Part shown: piece after piece, positions 15,642 through 23,596 of the stretch
Position numbering within the stretch: position 1 is the first letter of the stretch
Layout: every line of letters starts with the position of its first letter
Assembly: GCA_015063895.1 (NCBI GenBank)
Contig: SVTG01000009.1
Location: forward strand, 1 to 64,000
Origin: Oscillospiraceae bacterium
Lineage (GTDB): Bacteria; Bacillota; Clostridia; Oscillospirales; CAG-272
Length of the DNA stretch: 64,000 nucleotides
Direction: 5' to 3'
Notes under the pieces: model-generated
What the model saw: the letters and a program-made list of their open reading frames with translations, nothing else
Databases searched by the model: none
What the model was told of the DNA's origin: nothing
Program-made: the position numbers and the translations under genes

Positions 15642-15895
15642 TTGAGCCTCCTTGCGCCGTAAAACGGCTTTTCGAGCTCGCGGAAGATGGTGCCCGCAGC
15701 AAGCGCCGCAGCCCCCTCGTAAAGCCCCTCAAATTCCTGACAGGGCGAATAGACCATTGCAAGGCTCCTACCCGACATACAGTCATTTTGACTGTGTGCA
15801 GGACGCCCGATCTCCTCGCCGCGACAGTTTACGCGAGGCGCCTCGCTCTCCTCCAAAAAACGGAAAAGCGGGTCGCCGTTATAATTACTGATCAA
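15638..15895 (-). CDS. cotJA: Spore coat-associated protein CotJA
   Basis: 85 residues if started at TTG 15895, which has AAGGAG 6 bases upstream. A longer frame to 16054 exists but runs through the promoter and the hairpin leader and would be much longer than normal CotJA. The conserved part is C-terminal: SLAMVYSPCQEFEGLY and EGAAALAAGTIFRELEKPF. First gene of the cotJ operon. Confidence 0.85.
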   Translation of the reverse strand: MISNYNGDPLFRFLEESEAPRVNCRGEEIGRPAHSQNDCMSGRSLAMVYSPCQEFEGLYEGAAALAAGTIFRELEKPFYGARRLK

Positions 15896-15970
15896 CGTGT
15901 TCTCCTTATACCAAAGGCGCTCAAACGCACCTTGGAATTCGGGCGGTCGCCTTCGGCACCGCCCATTTTC

Positions 15971-15999
15971 AGTATATGTACAATAAGGGAGTTTGTCGA
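15971..15999 (-). promoter_or_regulatory. Putative promoter of the cotJ operon
   Basis: On the minus strand TCGACA (15999-15994), 17 bases, TATACT (15976-15971). cotJ is SigE-dependent in Bacillus; the overlapping CATATACT could also serve as a SigE -10, but no clear SigE -35 is seen. Between promoter and gene a GGGCGGT...ACCGCCC hairpin (15944-15967) sits in the leader. Confidence 0.5.
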
Positions 16000-16006
16000 A
16001 AAATAG

Positions 16007-16044
16007 AAAAACCAGCCCTGTGCCATCGGCACAGGGCTGGTTTG
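16007..16044 (-). terminator. Terminator after the zinc-ribbon gene
   Basis: ACCAGCCCTGTGCC and GGCACAGGGCTGGT pair around AT, with A/T runs on both sides. Confidence 0.85.
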
Positions 16045-16046
16045 AT

Positions 16047-16697
16047 TTAATCAAGATGCAGCTCGGTCGCGTTTAAAAATTCATGTGCATCAAGCAAGGA
16101 GTCGGCAGGCAGCGTCTTTGTGGCACCGCAACGGCGGCAGGTTACCACAACACCGTGGGGTGTGACCTCTACCTCATAATCCCCCTCCACGCCCTCACTT
16201 TTTTCGCAACGGCAATAGATCTTACCCTCCTCGTCAAGGTCGCGGATCACAAACATGAGAATGTCAAGCACCTGAGGATCGCTCACAGCGGCTTCCGCCT
16301 CCTCATGCAGGGATTTGAAATCACTGATGCCGTTTTGCTCCATCAGATCAAGCAGCTGCAGCTCGGTGCGTGCCAGCTCAGCCTTGACGTGATTCAGCTC
16401 ACCCATGGCGGCAATATTGATATCGGAATAAGCGCAGGGCAGCAAAAACAGCTCCTCACCAAACAGCATTTTTTCACTGATGGTATAATGGTGAGGCTTA
16501 GGACAAATAATGCAAGGCACCTTTAAGCGCACCTTGCCCGCCCCCGCAGGCTCGATCTCCATTACACTCTGGCCGCAGGTGCACTTCAAGCGCACCATGT
16601 TACCGCGCAGGGCAAACGGGCTGACCGCACTCATCACGCCCGCACCGCAATGCGGACAGCGATACGCAACGGTCGTTTGCTTTGTATTGAGTACCAT
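16047..16697 (-). CDS. Hypothetical protein with several zinc-ribbon motifs
   Basis: 216 residues, family not recognised. Paired cysteines suggest three metal sites: YRCPHCG with LKCTCGQ near residues 12-45, CIICP near 68, and CRC with CRRCG near 165-195. A coiled-coil-like helix (HVKAELARTELQLLDLMEQ) lies in the middle. AAAGGAG precedes ATG 16697. The layout could be a nucleic-acid-binding or scaffold protein, without further evidence. It stands alone between cotJ and the foldase gene. Confidence 0.65.
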   Translation of the reverse strand: MVLNTKQTTVAYRCPHCGAGVMSAVSPFALRGNMVRLKCTCGQSVMEIEPAGAGKVRLKVPCIICPKPHHYTISEKMLFGEELFLLPCAYSDINIAAMGELNHVKAELARTELQLLDLMEQNGISDFKSLHEEAEAAVSDPQVLDILMFVIRDLDEEGKIYCRCEKSEGVEGDYEVEVTPHGVVVTCRRCGATKTLPADSLLDAHEFLNATELHLD

Positions 16698-16812
16698 ATA
16701 GCTCCTTTCAAGGCAACGTTCCATGCAAGACTTTCTTAATAGTATGGCGATTTTCTCAGGGTATATGCAATGAGGCAGGGACTGCCACTATACAGCGACA
16801 GCCCCTGTAAAA

Positions 16813-18588
16813 TCAGTTGATCTTATCCCAGTTTTTAGCAGTTACGTCGATCTTCGTGGCCTCAGAGCAAGCCTTGAACCAAGCCTCATAATCAGCGCTG
16901 GTCAGCTTCTCACGTGCAGCAGCCTTCCAGTTGATCTCCTCGCCCGCGCCGTCATAGAACATAATATGATAACCGTAAGAGGTCTTGACTGCGGTGCCGG
17001 AAATTTCATTTTCCATACGGTCGGAGCTGTAAAGCCAAGCATCAAAGGTATCCACCATCTGACCTCTGGTCACGTCCTCATAGAAGACGTTGCTATCCTC
17101 GGTGTAAGCTTCGCCGTAGGTCTTAAAGGCTTCCTTATCAATACGGTAATAGCTCTTACCCGTAGCGCTGTCGGTAATAGTCGAGATCTTGCCCTCAGCC
17201 TTCATCAGGTCGATCAGAGCCTGTGCCATCGTCTCAGCGGAAACGGTCTTGCCCTGGTCAAGCAGGGACTGTGCCAGCTCCTTGGTCTTACCGGAAAGCT
17301 TGGAGGTGTCCTTAAGATCCTTAAAGGTCTCGGTCTTAAAGAGAATGTGACCTACGTTTTGCAGCTTAGCCTCATCACGGTGTACGGGCTGAAGCACGAA
17401 GCAAACGGTGTAGGTAGCCTCGGAATCCTTATAATCATAGCCATCGTCGCCATTGTCCTCGCGCGCAGGGTCACCGGTCGTGGTGATCACCTTCGTATCG
17501 TTTGCCTTTACAGGCGTTTCGGTGCTGAACAGCCACTTTTCAAGTGCGCTCTCGGAATCCTCGGTCTTCTTGTAGTTGATATGGTGCGCATCAGACTGAA
17601 TATTAAAGGCCTCAGTAGCATCCTTGCCGTCATCCTTCAGATATTCCATCAAAAGGTTAGAAAATGCCTCAGCGGTGGTGCAAGCAGCCAATGCGTCTGC
17701 ACGTTCTTTCAGCTTGATCTTCTCGGCCTCAAATGCGTTATAAGCCTCTTCATTCTTGCTCGCAGCGTTCTCCTCGCTCGAAGAAACAGACTTGAATTTT
17801 GCCGTAAAGGTGTAGGAAATGTAGTCTACGTAAACGGCCAGATCACTCTTGTGCTCCTCAAAATACTTATCAAGACGCACGTCGGTGGCACCTGCCTCAA
17901 ACTCGCCCATTTTGATCTCAGTCATCTTGGTAGCAAGCTCGGTCATCTCCATGATGGCACGCAGGTCCTTCTCGCCAACGCCTCTGCCATACATAGCGGC
18001 AATATAGCCCGAGGTCGTATAGCCGCTGTATGCAGCGTAAAACTCAAGCATTTGAATGGCGTTGTCAATATCCGCATAATCCGCTTCGTCAAGCGATACG
18101 CCGTAACGGTATGCCTGCTCACACAGCACCAAAAGCTGCTCAGCGCTGGTAGCAGCGTTCTCAGCAAACATATCAAACCAGGTCTTGGTGGTGGTTACGC
18201 CCGTGGCCTCATCGGTCTTGGAGCTGTAGATCTGATCGCGCAAAGGCAAGGAGGTGTTAAGACCGTCGCCGCCCTCACCCTTAATGTACTGCATATAGCC
18301 CGTATCCTGATAGGTATTGACCCATTCCTGATACTCGGTATATACGAGGTAAGACATCATCGGCACCGTGATCTCAAAGTGCTCAGTCTCTGCTACGACC
18401 TTGTTGCGCAAGAATACGCCGCGAGAGTTGAGTGCAAAGAAGGTGCAAGCAAGCAGTGCTACGACAAGCACGCCAACCACAATAAGCGTACCTACCCAAG
18501 TAGGCATACCCTTTGCCGCAGCCCTTTTCTTCGTACCACTAAGTAAGCTTGTGGCCTGTTGTTGTTTTGTTCTGTTTCCTTTTCCCAT
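16813..18588 (-). CDS. Membrane-anchored PpiC/PrsA-like peptidyl-prolyl isomerase
   Basis: 591 residues. A short basic cytoplasmic head is followed by one membrane helix (about residues 30-52, TLIVVGVLVVALLACTFFAL) and a long extracytoplasmic part. SurA-like N- and C-helices flank two regions resembling parvulin PPIase domains; the second is the clearer (FEDV-like NVFYEDVTRGQMVDTFDAWLY ... TSYGYHIMFYDG), the first (LQNVGHILFKTE) looks degenerate. It probably folds exported proteins at the outer face of the membrane. ATG 18588 is chosen; the longer frame adds a stretch without a ribosome site. Confidence 0.78.
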   Translation of the reverse strand: MGKGNRTKQQQATSLLSGTKKRAAAKGMPTWVGTLIVVGVLVVALLACTFFALNSRGVFLRNKVVAETEHFEITVPMMSYLVYTEYQEWVNTYQDTGYMQYIKGEGGDGLNTSLPLRDQIYSSKTDEATGVTTTKTWFDMFAENAATSAEQLLVLCEQAYRYGVSLDEADYADIDNAIQMLEFYAAYSGYTTSGYIAAMYGRGVGEKDLRAIMEMTELATKMTEIKMGEFEAGATDVRLDKYFEEHKSDLAVYVDYISYTFTAKFKSVSSSEENAASKNEEAYNAFEAEKIKLKERADALAACTTAEAFSNLLMEYLKDDGKDATEAFNIQSDAHHINYKKTEDSESALEKWLFSTETPVKANDTKVITTTGDPAREDNGDDGYDYKDSEATYTVCFVLQPVHRDEAKLQNVGHILFKTETFKDLKDTSKLSGKTKELAQSLLDQGKTVSAETMAQALIDLMKAEGKISTITDSATGKSYYRIDKEAFKTYGEAYTEDSNVFYEDVTRGQMVDTFDAWLYSSDRMENEISGTAVKTSYGYHIMFYDGAGEEINWKAAAREKLTSADYEAWFKACSEATKIDVTAKNWDKIN

Positions 18589-18685
18589 GTTAAGGAACCG
18601 CCTTTCGAGTTTTTGTATCGTCTTTGACTTTATTATAATCAACCAAGGTGTTTTAGATTTGAACACCCTGTGAATGATACCAAAA

Positions 18686-20368
18686 TTAGATATTCATAAC
18701 GACGGGCAATATCATCGGTTTTCTGCCCGTTCTTGCGTATAAGAACTTAGAAAGCTCATCACGCACCGTGTTTTTCAGATACACGTGATCGTGCGCCTGA
18801 CGGCCGCCAAGACATTTTTCAATGGTGCGATTAACAAGCTTACGTGCCTCCTCCATCAAGGGCTCGTTCTCGCGCACGTAAACGAAGCCGCGCGACACGA
18901 TATCGGGTCCCGACAGCAGCAACGAGCTATCCTCGTCAACCGTAGCAACCACTACGATAAGGCCGTCCTGCGACAGGTGCTTGCGGTCACGCAGCACGAT
19001 ATTACCAACGTCACCGACACCGTATCCGTCAACCAAGACCTGCCCTGCGGGCACAGCACCTGCAAAGCGTGCACCCTTACTGTCGATCTCGAGCACACGG
19101 CCGATCTCCGAGAGGAAGATATCGCGGTCGGCAATACCCATTTCAAGAGCAAGCTCGCGATTGACGCCCATATGACGGCATTCACCGTGGATCGGCATAA
19201 AATAGCGGGGCTTTGTCAGCGCCATCATCAGCTTCAGCTCCTCCGCGCACGCATGCCCCGAAGCGTGTACCTCAAGTGATGCATCGTGCAAAACCTCAAC
19301 GCCGTTGCGTGAGAGCTCGTTGATCACACGACCAACCAGCTTTTCGTTGCCGGGGATCGCATGCGAGGATAATATCACCAGATCATTGCGACCGAGCGTG
19401 ACCTGCTGATGATCGGAATACGCCATACGGTAAAGCGCCGACATCGGCTCACCCTGGCTGCCCGTTGTCACGAGCGTCAGCTGATCGGGACGGTAGCGCT
19501 TGATATCGCCGATATCGATCAGCGCGCCCTCGGGCACCTTCATATAACCAAGCTCTACTGCCGCGCCCACGATATTCAGCATACTGCGCCCCGTGATCGC
19601 CACCTTTCTGCCGTGGCGTGCGCTGATATCGATGATCTGCTGCACACGGTGCACGTTAGAGGAGAACGTAGAAATCACGATGCGCTTATCGGGATTTTTG
19701 GTAAAGATATATTCAAGCGAGGCGCCCACCTTTTTTTCGGACGGCGCAAAGCCCGGACGCTCGGCATTGGTGGATTCGCACATCAGCATCAGAACGCCCT
19801 TTTTGCCAAGCTCACCAAGTCTTGCAATATTCATCATCTCGCCCTCGATCGGCGTAATATCAAGCTTGAAATCGCCCGTATGGATCAGTGTGCCGAGCGG
19901 TGTATGAATCGCAAGGCAGCACGCATCGGCGATCGAGTGATTGACTCTGATGAACTCCACGTTAAGGGCACCCGCACGCACAGTGGTCCCCGCACTTACG
20001 GTGTGCAGATCGGGCTCCCATGGCAGCGAATGCTCCTGCAATTTATTTTTCAGAATACCAAGTGTTAATTTAGTGCCGTATATCGGCGGATTGATGGTGC
20101 GCAATGCATACGGCAAGGCACCGATATGATCCTCATGCCCGTGCGTGAGGAAAATACCGCGCAAGCGGTCTTGATTTTGTTCAAGATATGTGATATCGGG
20201 GATCACCAGATCAACGCCCAGCATATCCTCGTCGGGAAATGCCACGCCGCAATCCACGGCGATCATATCGTTTTCATATTCAATAACGGTAATATTTTTA
20301 CCGATCTCGTGTAAGCCGCCAAGCGGTATAATACGTATTTTTCCTTTGTCTTTTTTTACCTTCGGCAT
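18686..20368 (-). CDS. rnj: Ribonuclease J
   Basis: 560 residues, standard RNase J length. The metallo-beta-lactamase metal motif is HGHEDH at 76-81, with VNHSIADA and HTGDFKLD downstream. The beta-CASP region follows (STFSSNVHRVQQII, SSHAIPGNEK, EVHASGHACAEEL, PIHGECRHM), then the C-terminal domain with IVSRGFVYVRENEPL. It is a 5'-3' exonuclease and endonuclease acting in mRNA turnover and rRNA maturation. Single copy in the window, apparently monocistronic. Confidence 0.96.
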   Translation of the reverse strand: MPKVKKDKGKIRIIPLGGLHEIGKNITVIEYENDMIAVDCGVAFPDEDMLGVDLVIPDITYLEQNQDRLRGIFLTHGHEDHIGALPYALRTINPPIYGTKLTLGILKNKLQEHSLPWEPDLHTVSAGTTVRAGALNVEFIRVNHSIADACCLAIHTPLGTLIHTGDFKLDITPIEGEMMNIARLGELGKKGVLMLMCESTNAERPGFAPSEKKVGASLEYIFTKNPDKRIVISTFSSNVHRVQQIIDISARHGRKVAITGRSMLNIVGAAVELGYMKVPEGALIDIGDIKRYRPDQLTLVTTGSQGEPMSALYRMAYSDHQQVTLGRNDLVILSSHAIPGNEKLVGRVINELSRNGVEVLHDASLEVHASGHACAEELKLMMALTKPRYFMPIHGECRHMGVNRELALEMGIADRDIFLSEIGRVLEIDSKGARFAGAVPAGQVLVDGYGVGDVGNIVLRDRKHLSQDGLIVVVATVDEDSSLLLSGPDIVSRGFVYVRENEPLMEEARKLVNRTIEKCLGGRQAHDHVYLKNTVRDELSKFLYARTGRKPMILPVVMNI

Positions 20369-20535
20369 AATTCCTCCTTACAAAAATTTCACCAAAAACA
20401 GAAAAGCACTCACCGCAAGCGGAGCGATCGCGCGGCTTACTTTTCCCAAAATTTTATCGCACGCGTGCGCATGGCGCACGTATCCATTTTTAATATATTA
20501 TTTATTATACACAAATTATATGCACTTGTCAAGGG

Positions 20536-20799
20536 TCAAGCACGATACAAAAAAGAAAACAGTGCAAAAATTGCCGCACCAAGCAAAGCCCCCAACAAAA
20601 AAGCCCCCAACGCCCACCAAAAGCGCCGCCTTTTTTTTCGCACCGTAACGCCCTCACCGATAATGCGATTGGCCTCTGCCAGCATATCGTCCTGCCGCAT
20701 ACTGCCATTATCCCGCCTGAGTACAAAAAAGGCACTTTCAAAAATAGTGCTTTGCTGTGTTTGCAGCACGATCATCTGCTTTTGACAACCACGTAACAT
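20536..20799 (-). CDS. Small hypothetical membrane protein
   Basis: 87 residues. The N-terminal half (RGCQKQMIVLQTQQSTIFESAFFVLRR-like) is compact and looks conserved in Clostridia, as far as I recall; the C-terminal part has a basic KKRRRFW stretch and one hydrophobic helix (GAFLLGALLGAAIFALFSFL). AAGGAGGTG lies just before the start. It may be a short membrane-tethered factor; no function can be given. Confidence 0.65.
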   Translation of the reverse strand: MLRGCQKQMIVLQTQQSTIFESAFFVLRRDNGSMRQDDMLAEANRIIGEGVTVRKKRRRFWWALGAFLLGALLGAAIFALFSFLYRA

Positions 20800-20980
20800 A
20801 AAGCACCTCCTTCCCCGTATTTTATCGAAAGTATTGACCCATACCCCATAATTTAATCAGATCAGTTTTCCTCAACTGCGTTGTTTTTTGCCCCGTATGC
20901 CTATATTTTACAAAAAAATCAGGCTTTTGACAAATGTCGACAATATTTGTTAAAAAACCATAAATTTCCATTTTTCGCCC

Positions 20981-21009
20981 TTGACCTTTTCTTTTTGACA
21001 GGATATAAT
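20981..21009 (+). promoter_or_regulatory. Promoter of the abrB-like gene
   Basis: TTGACC (20981-20986), 17 bases, TATAAT (21004-21009). Confidence 0.8.
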
Positions 21010-21051
21010 AAAGCCGTATATCCAATTCACTCACACTGCAAGGAGGCTTTT

Positions 21052-21294
21052 ATGAAATCCACCGGCATTACGCGCGCAGTCGATAATCTTGGCAGAATCG
21101 TATTACCCATGGAGCTAAGACGCGCCTTTCATATCAACACCGACGATAAGCTTGAAATTTTTACACAGGGCGACTCGATCGTTTTAAAAAAATGTCTGCC
21201 TGCCTGTGCCTTTTGCGATACGCGTGACGGTCTGAACAGCTTTGAAGGCAACTATATTTGCGACGCTTGCCTCACTAAGATCAAACACTTATGA
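21052..21294 (+). CDS. AbrB-family regulator with C-terminal zinc ribbon
   Basis: 80 residues. Residues 1-48 form the swapped-hairpin DNA-binding domain (STGITRAVDNLGRIVLPMEL, typical of AbrB/SpoVT). Residues 52-78 carry CAFCD and CDAC, a likely zinc ribbon that Bacillus AbrB lacks. AAGGAGG precedes ATG 21052. It overlaps the next gene by 4 bases. AbrB proteins control transition-state genes; targets here are unknown. Confidence 0.9.
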   Translation: MKSTGITRAVDNLGRIVLPMELRRAFHINTDDKLEIFTQGDSIVLKKCLPACAFCDTRDGLNSFEGNYICDACLTKIKHL

Positions 21295-21890
21295 TGCTAT
21301 ACCTACGCCATCAGATCTTTCACGGCCCTCATGTCAGCCGTGTTGAGGCACGCGCACACGGCAGTGCTGTGGCACACGCGTTGCTCCATGCACTGCTCTT
21401 GGAGCTAAAGCTCCCCTTAGCATTGAAAGCAGACCCTCAGGGGAGACCGGCACTTGCGCACTGCGACACCGTTGATTTTAATTTGTCACACACCGAGGGG
21501 CTTGCCGTTTGTGCCCTGCTGCAAAGCGAAAACTCGCCCCGTGTGGGCGTTGATGCCGAGCTGCTGACCAACTTTGACGCCGAGAGGATAGCCGCGTTTG
21601 CCGCGCGTTTTTTTGCCCCGTGTGAACAAAAGTGCCTGGCAAAGGCCAACGATCCTGCCACCTGCTTCACCCGCATTTTTACAAGAAAAGAGGCCTATGC
21701 CAAATATTGTGGCGACGGTCTTGGTCTCCATTTGAGCGCCACCGATACCCTTGCCCCTGATTTTGAAAGCAGTCACGGCGTGCGCTTTTACGCCTATCGG
21801 CACAATGATATTTTTATATCGCTTTGTACACCCGAAAACATTGAGGATAAGCCGCAAACCACGCTTTGCGAGGATCCCGTCACGTGGTAG
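21291..21890 (+). CDS. 4'-phosphopantetheinyl transferase (Sfp type)
   Basis: 199 residues. Family motifs are NLSHTEG, VGVDAE (magnesium-binding) and FTRKEAYAKYCGDGL, the WxxKEA equivalent with Phe in place of Trp. It transfers the phosphopantetheine arm from CoA to carrier proteins. The start overlaps the abrB-like stop (ATGATG at 21291), so the two are co-translated. No carrier-protein or NRPS gene is nearby, so it may serve ACP of fatty-acid synthesis or a distant cluster. Confidence 0.88.
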   Translation: MMLYLRHQIFHGPHVSRVEARAHGSAVAHALLHALLLELKLPLALKADPQGRPALAHCDTVDFNLSHTEGLAVCALLQSENSPRVGVDAELLTNFDAERIAAFAARFFAPCEQKCLAKANDPATCFTRIFTRKEAYAKYCGDGLGLHLSATDTLAPDFESSHGVRFYAYRHNDIFISLCTPENIEDKPQTTLCEDPVTW

Positions 21891-22013
21891 TACAAAAAGG
21901 AGAGCGAGCCTACAGGGTGATGTTCTTAGCGGAGAAATGAAAGATCTCACTAAGCGCGAGCATCGCATTTGACCGGTCAAATAAAAAATGGGCTAAGCCC
22001 AAGCCCTTATACA

Positions 22014-22064
22014 CACAAAGAGAGAACAAATCGGCTGAAATGTCGAAAAGTTCTCTCTTTTTCT
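22014..22064 (+). terminator. Terminator after the abrB/PPTase unit
   Basis: AAAGAGAGAAC and GTTCTCTCTTT pair across a 23-base loop and are followed by TTCTG. The wide loop lowers confidence. Confidence 0.6.
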
Positions 22065-22176
22065 GTTGGTGTTCCGTTTAAAGTCATAAGGCTCTGAATT
22101 GCTCTGCAATTAGGCAAGCGTTATGATAGGATTGCCCTTATAATCTAAAGCTTGGCGAAGCCGATCATCATAATGC

Positions 22177-22458
22177 GTAGCCGCACGGGAATCGAACACA
22201 TAAGGTCCGACAGGATATATTTTCCGCAATACTTCATTGAGTTTTTCTTAAATATCTGTATATTTCTCAAAAAACTCAACTTGTCTTGCAAAAAATCTAT
22301 TCCTGTGGGACTGCCAAGGCACCCTGCGGCAAATAAATTTTTGATGGATTTTGCCGTGGCAAGGTGCGGACAAGTGCGGACTTTTCAAGCCTTGACGCGT
22401 CAAAAGACGCGAAAATTTATTGCCGCAGGGCTTGTGGGTTCGACTCCCGTGCGGCTAC
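22177..22458 (+). repeat. tRNA-end-like structured element, copy 1 (282 bp)
   Basis: It is bounded by near-perfect inverted repeats GTAGCCGCACGGGA...TCCCGTGCGGCTAC that continue as ATCGAACACA and TGTGGGTTCGACT, i.e. a T arm plus acceptor end in both orientations. A nested fold is evident: ACAGGA/TCCTGT, TTGAGTTTTT/AAAAACTCAA, CCCTGCGGCAAA/ATTGCCGCAGGG with CGCGTC-AAAA-GACGCG inside. Copy 2 at 27029-27311 is inverted and differs by about five substitutions and one indel. No ORF. Neither end can form a whole tRNA. Confidence 0.85.
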
Positions 22459-22487
22459 CATAACTTGCCCACAGGGCCATCATAGTT

Positions 22488-22523
22488 GTAGCGTGAATAC
22501 TCCGCTTGGAGTATTCACGCTAC
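22488..22523. repeat. Perfect 16-bp stem palindrome
   Basis: GTAGCGTGAATACTCC and GGAGTATTCACGCTAC pair fully around GCTT. It lacks a directly adjoining T run on either strand, so it is not a classic terminator, though it lies 19 bp past the stop of the minus-strand gene. Its outer GTAGC/GCTAC matches the ends of the neighbouring element. The rest of 21891-22541 outside the terminator and the element shows nothing else. Confidence 0.75.
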
Positions 22524-22541
22524 TCGCTGTCCTTTTTTATT

Positions 22542-23510
22542 TTATGCCCAACTCATCGTGGTGGGCTTTTCTTCTTCAATGATGATGTCCTTGAGGAAGG
22601 TCACCGCCTTGCGAAGGCCCTCGTCGATCGTCATCAGACTATCCTCATGCTCAATGGAAAGCACACGGTCGTAACCGACCAGACGCAGGTTGCTGACAAG
22701 ATCACGCCAGTAGGTTTCACCGTTACCGTAGCCAACGGTACGGAAAATCCAGGAGCGATGCAGCTCATCACCGTAGTGCTTGGTATCCAGCACACCGTTC
22801 ACGGACGTGTTATAATGATCGATCTTGGTGTCCTTTGCGTGCACGTGATAAATAGCACCCGCCAAAGCACGAATAGCGGCCACGGGATCAATCCCCTGCC
22901 AGATCAGATGCGACGGGTCAAAGTTGGCACCGATCACGTCGCCCACAGCAGCACGCAGCTTAAGCAGCGTTTCGGGGTTGTATACACAAAAGCCGGGATG
23001 CATTTCAAAAGCGATATGATCAACACCGTGCGCCTTGGCAAAAGCACCGGCCTCGCGCCAATAAGGGATCAGCTTCTCATTCCATTGCCAGTCAAGGATC
23101 TTCAAAAAATCCTCCGGCCAAGGGCACGTCACCCAGTTCGGATATTTTGAGCCCTCGCTATCACCGGGGCAACCCGAGAAGGTAATGACCGTATCCACGC
23201 CGAGCTTTTCGGCAAGTAGAACGGCATTGCGGAAATCCTTATCAAAGGCGGCGGCAATGGCTGAATCGGGGTGCAGTGCATTGCCGTGCGCTGCCAGTGC
23301 GCAGATCTCAACGCCGTATTTTTTAAAGGTAGCGACAAATGCATCAAATTTCTTCGCATCTGCCAGCAGCTCCTCAGGATTACAATGTGCCTTACCGGGA
23401 TAGCCGCCGGCACCGATCTCAACAGTCTTAACGCCGAGAGAAGACAAAATAGAAAGTGTTTCGTCAAGCGATTTCGCGCCGTACAAATTAGCTAATACAC
23501 TAAGCTTCAT
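22542..23510 (-). CDS. Sugar phosphate isomerase/epimerase, TIM-barrel family
   Basis: 322 residues of the AP-endonuclease-2/xylose-isomerase-like barrel. Likely metal ligands are in AFEMHPGFCVYN (Glu), GANFDPSHLIWQG (Asp, His), YHVHAKDTK (His) and LSIEHEDS (Glu). The family covers inositol, tagatose and other sugar epimerases, and the substrate is not evident. The gene stands alone between the repeat region and the lamin-tail protein. Confidence 0.85.
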   Translation of the reverse strand: MKLSVLANLYGAKSLDETLSILSSLGVKTVEIGAGGYPGKAHCNPEELLADAKKFDAFVATFKKYGVEICALAAHGNALHPDSAIAAAFDKDFRNAVLLAEKLGVDTVITFSGCPGDSEGSKYPNWVTCPWPEDFLKILDWQWNEKLIPYWREAGAFAKAHGVDHIAFEMHPGFCVYNPETLLKLRAAVGDVIGANFDPSHLIWQGIDPVAAIRALAGAIYHVHAKDTKIDHYNTSVNGVLDTKHYGDELHRSWIFRTVGYGNGETYWRDLVSNLRLVGYDRVLSIEHEDSLMTIDEGLRKAVTFLKDIIIEEEKPTTMSWA

Positions 23511-23536
23511 TTTTATTTATCCTTTTCTGATTGATA

Positions 23537-23573
23537 AAAGGGGCTGTCACCACGGTGACAGCCCCTTTGTTAC
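23537..23573. terminator. Terminator after the lamin-tail-like gene
   Basis: AAAGGGGCTGTCACC and GGTGACAGCCCCTTT pair around AC. It follows the minus-strand gene that ends at 23597. Confidence 0.85.
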
Positions 23574-23596
23574 GGTTTCTACACCGTTAATTTAAA

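Noticed and set aside
15896..16054. N-terminal extension of CotJA
   Set aside because: It covers a promoter-like sequence and the terminator of the upstream gene, while TTG 15895 has a proper ribosome site and gives the usual CotJA length.
16966..18546. 526-codon plus-strand ORF
   Set aside because: It lies entirely antisense to the PpiC/PrsA-like gene, which has signal anchor, domains and ribosome site; codon pattern explains the open frame.
22420..22461. Possible tRNA gene at the element's right end
   Set aside because: Only a T arm and acceptor strand are present; no anticodon arm or D arm precedes them, and the acceptor is one base short of a normal end.
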